From: a bacterium
Lineage (GTDB): Bacteria > Planctomycetota > UBA1135 > UBA2386
DNA length: 7,400 nucleotides
Assembly (NCBI GenBank): GCA_011051855.1
Contig: DRKG01000340.1
Coordinates: 1 to 7,400 of the forward strand
Direction of reading: 5' to 3'
Shown: positions 7,201-7,400 of the stretch, piece after piece
How the letters are laid out: every line of letters starts with the position of its first letter
Numbering within the stretch: the stretch's first letter is position 1
Notes under the pieces: generated by a model
What the model saw: only the letters and a program-made list of their open reading frames with translations
Databases searched by the model: none
What the model was told of the DNA's origin: nothing
Made by a program: the position numbers and the translations under genes

Positions 7201-7400
7201 GCGAAGCCAAGTGGGGGCAGGCATCGTCGCTGGTCCTGTTGCTGCCGCACGGCTACGACGGCCAAGGGCCCGAACACAGCTCGGCGCGGCTGGAGCGCTT
7301 CCTGCAACTGTGTGCCGAGAACAACCTGCGTGTGGCGATGCCGTCGAATGCGGCGAGCTACTTCCATCTGCTGCGAGCACAGGCACTCGACGCCGAGCGC
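4296..7400 (+). CDS. kgd: Multifunctional 2-oxoglutarate decarboxylase/dehydrogenase E1 with built-in E2 succinyltransferase-like domain, Kgd/OdhA type (3' end beyond the window)
   Basis: This thiamine-diphosphate enzyme decarboxylates 2-oxoglutarate in the TCA cycle. The frame runs open for 1035 residues to the window edge; Kgd proteins are about 1200, so roughly 170-200 residues are missing. Residues 8-43 match the short E1 N-terminal helix region (FGLNAAYAEKVYGDYL). A Pro-rich linker follows, and no lipoyl domain is seen. Residues about 69-325 form an E2 catalytic-like domain (LTNPGTIGTV; TSTYDHRVIQGAESG with H287). The usual E2 HxxxDG motif reads HRVIQG, Gln replacing Asp at 291, as I recall for mycobacterial Kgd. 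The E1 part follows: YRVRGH (360-365), GMAHRGRLNVLAH (from 518), GDVKYHLG (556-563), NPSHLEAVDP (583-592), HGDAAFAGQG (623-632), VNNQIG (656-661), RRHGHNEGDEP (723-733, diphosphate/metal region), GQDSGRGTFSQRH (880-892), EEAALGFEYGYS (926-937) and LLPHGYDGQGPEH (from 982). There is no clear Shine-Dalgarno. It may be co-transcribed with infC. The alternative names sucA or odhA apply equally. Confidence 0.95.
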   Translation, partial: MQAPDFEEVFGLNAAYAEKVYGDYLAAPDSVPVEWRVWFDTELPPEQRAVRKPRPEPTPVAATGGDDELKPLVGVAGKIVQNMSESLSVPTATSTRELPVKVLEENRYAINRHQLGAYLPKVSFTHLIGWAMVQAILRVPAMAQQFVEKDGKSYRRLGSSLNVGIAVDLPGRSQQQGGDGRRSLVVPNIKDCGRLDFAGFFAAFHEQIDKARRGRLTPADFADTTCTLTNPGTIGTVSSLPRLMAGQSFILATGAIAVPGAFQGASPETLTELGVSRVMTLTSTYDHRVIQGAESGLFLDWMHRLLLGDEEFYEGIFRSLKVPYRPVQNSVDRRPPLGSTLREAENLQRAAGVMTYIRNYRVRGHVLANLDPLGYQPQHLPELDMATYGLTIWDKDRTFFSDGVTPKPFATLREIQDTLHLTYCRHVGVEFMHIADQEQRHWLRERMEGNRNEEELTVEAQLRVLDKLVEAEAFEQFLHTRFVGHKRFSLEGGETLLPVLDALLERATEHGVRRAVVGMAHRGRLNVLAHIMQKPLTRIFGEFEGWLDPAMTQGSGDVKYHLGASGDYTCANGAEIAVELASNPSHLEAVDPVVEGMARARQDQSERAPSHAVWDEILPVLVHGDAAFAGQGVVFETLQMSQLHGYRTGGSVHIVVNNQIGYTTSPKDSRSTPFCTDVAKAIQAPIFHVNGDAPLAAVRMIRLAMDYRARFHCDVVLDITCYRRHGHNEGDEPSYTQPLLYRAIESHPSVRQSYQDYLVRKGVLRHEDLDAYDERVQARLKESLAAVRSSEPPKVDPVAAELAEQEWQPRIEPVAAEQLVAWNTRLLAWPDDFRAHAKVKGVLARRADMLAGGLPIDFATGEALAFASLVRNGIPVRLAGQDSGRGTFSQRHAALYDAESGERYVPLNHLHEEQARFVVVDSLLSEEAALGFEYGYSVATPHGLTLWEAQFGDFANGAQIQIDQFLAAGEAKWGQASSLVLLLPHGYDGQGPEHSSARLERFLQLCAENNLRVAMPSNAASYFHLLRAQALDAER

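Noticed and set aside
1..7400. RNA genes, CRISPR arrays, insertion sequences, attachment sites
   Set aside because: No tRNA- or rRNA-like sequence, regularly spaced repeats, transposase motifs or flanking terminal repeats were seen by eye. Base composition is even throughout, with no sign of a recent insertion.

Overview
The window is uniformly G+C-rich DNA, with G or C at nearly every third codon position. It looks like chromosomal DNA of a free-living bacterium, most likely a planctomycete. Three features point that way. The secreted protein at 1928-3484 ends in a C-terminal module (GSGC ... LGMPGC ... SNAG) that I associate with large paralogous families of exported planctomycete proteins. 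The sigma factor at 1-1730 carries a long C-terminal extension with a membrane segment and carboxypeptidase-regulatory-like repeats, an ECF style frequent in that phylum. Start codons lack obvious Shine-Dalgarno sequences in several places. The phylum call is from memory of family style and was not tested by a search.

Layout. (1) Positions 1-1730, minus strand: an ECF-type RNA polymerase sigma factor fused through one transmembrane helix to at least four beta-sandwich repeats. It is cut by the left window edge. (2) Positions 1731-1927: a 197-bp divergent intergenic region with two short hairpins and a candidate ECF-type promoter (TGTCACA ... CGTG) pointing towards the next gene. (3) Positions 1928-3484, plus strand: a secreted, probably beta-propeller protein with a signal peptide and the C-terminal module described above. 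(4) Positions 3485-3693: a terminator-like hairpin with a T-rich tail, a second small palindrome, a weak promoter candidate and the infC leader. (5) Positions 3694-4236: infC, translation initiation factor IF-3, complete. (6) Positions 4296-7400: a Kgd/OdhA-type 2-oxoglutarate decarboxylase/dehydrogenase in which an E2 succinyltransferase-like domain is built into the N-terminal part of the E1 chain. It is cut by the right edge.

How the parts relate. infC and kgd are both housekeeping genes on the same strand, 59 bp apart and possibly co-transcribed, but they are not functionally linked. infC is not followed by its usual partners rpmI and rplT. The sigma factor and the secreted protein are divergently arranged around one shared control region, so a membrane-tethered sigma factor controlling an exported protein is a reasonable but untested idea. 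No RNA genes, mobile elements, CRISPR arrays or phage features were seen. The most unusual items are the sensor-like sigma-factor fusion and the E1/E2 fusion, which is best known from Actinobacteria.
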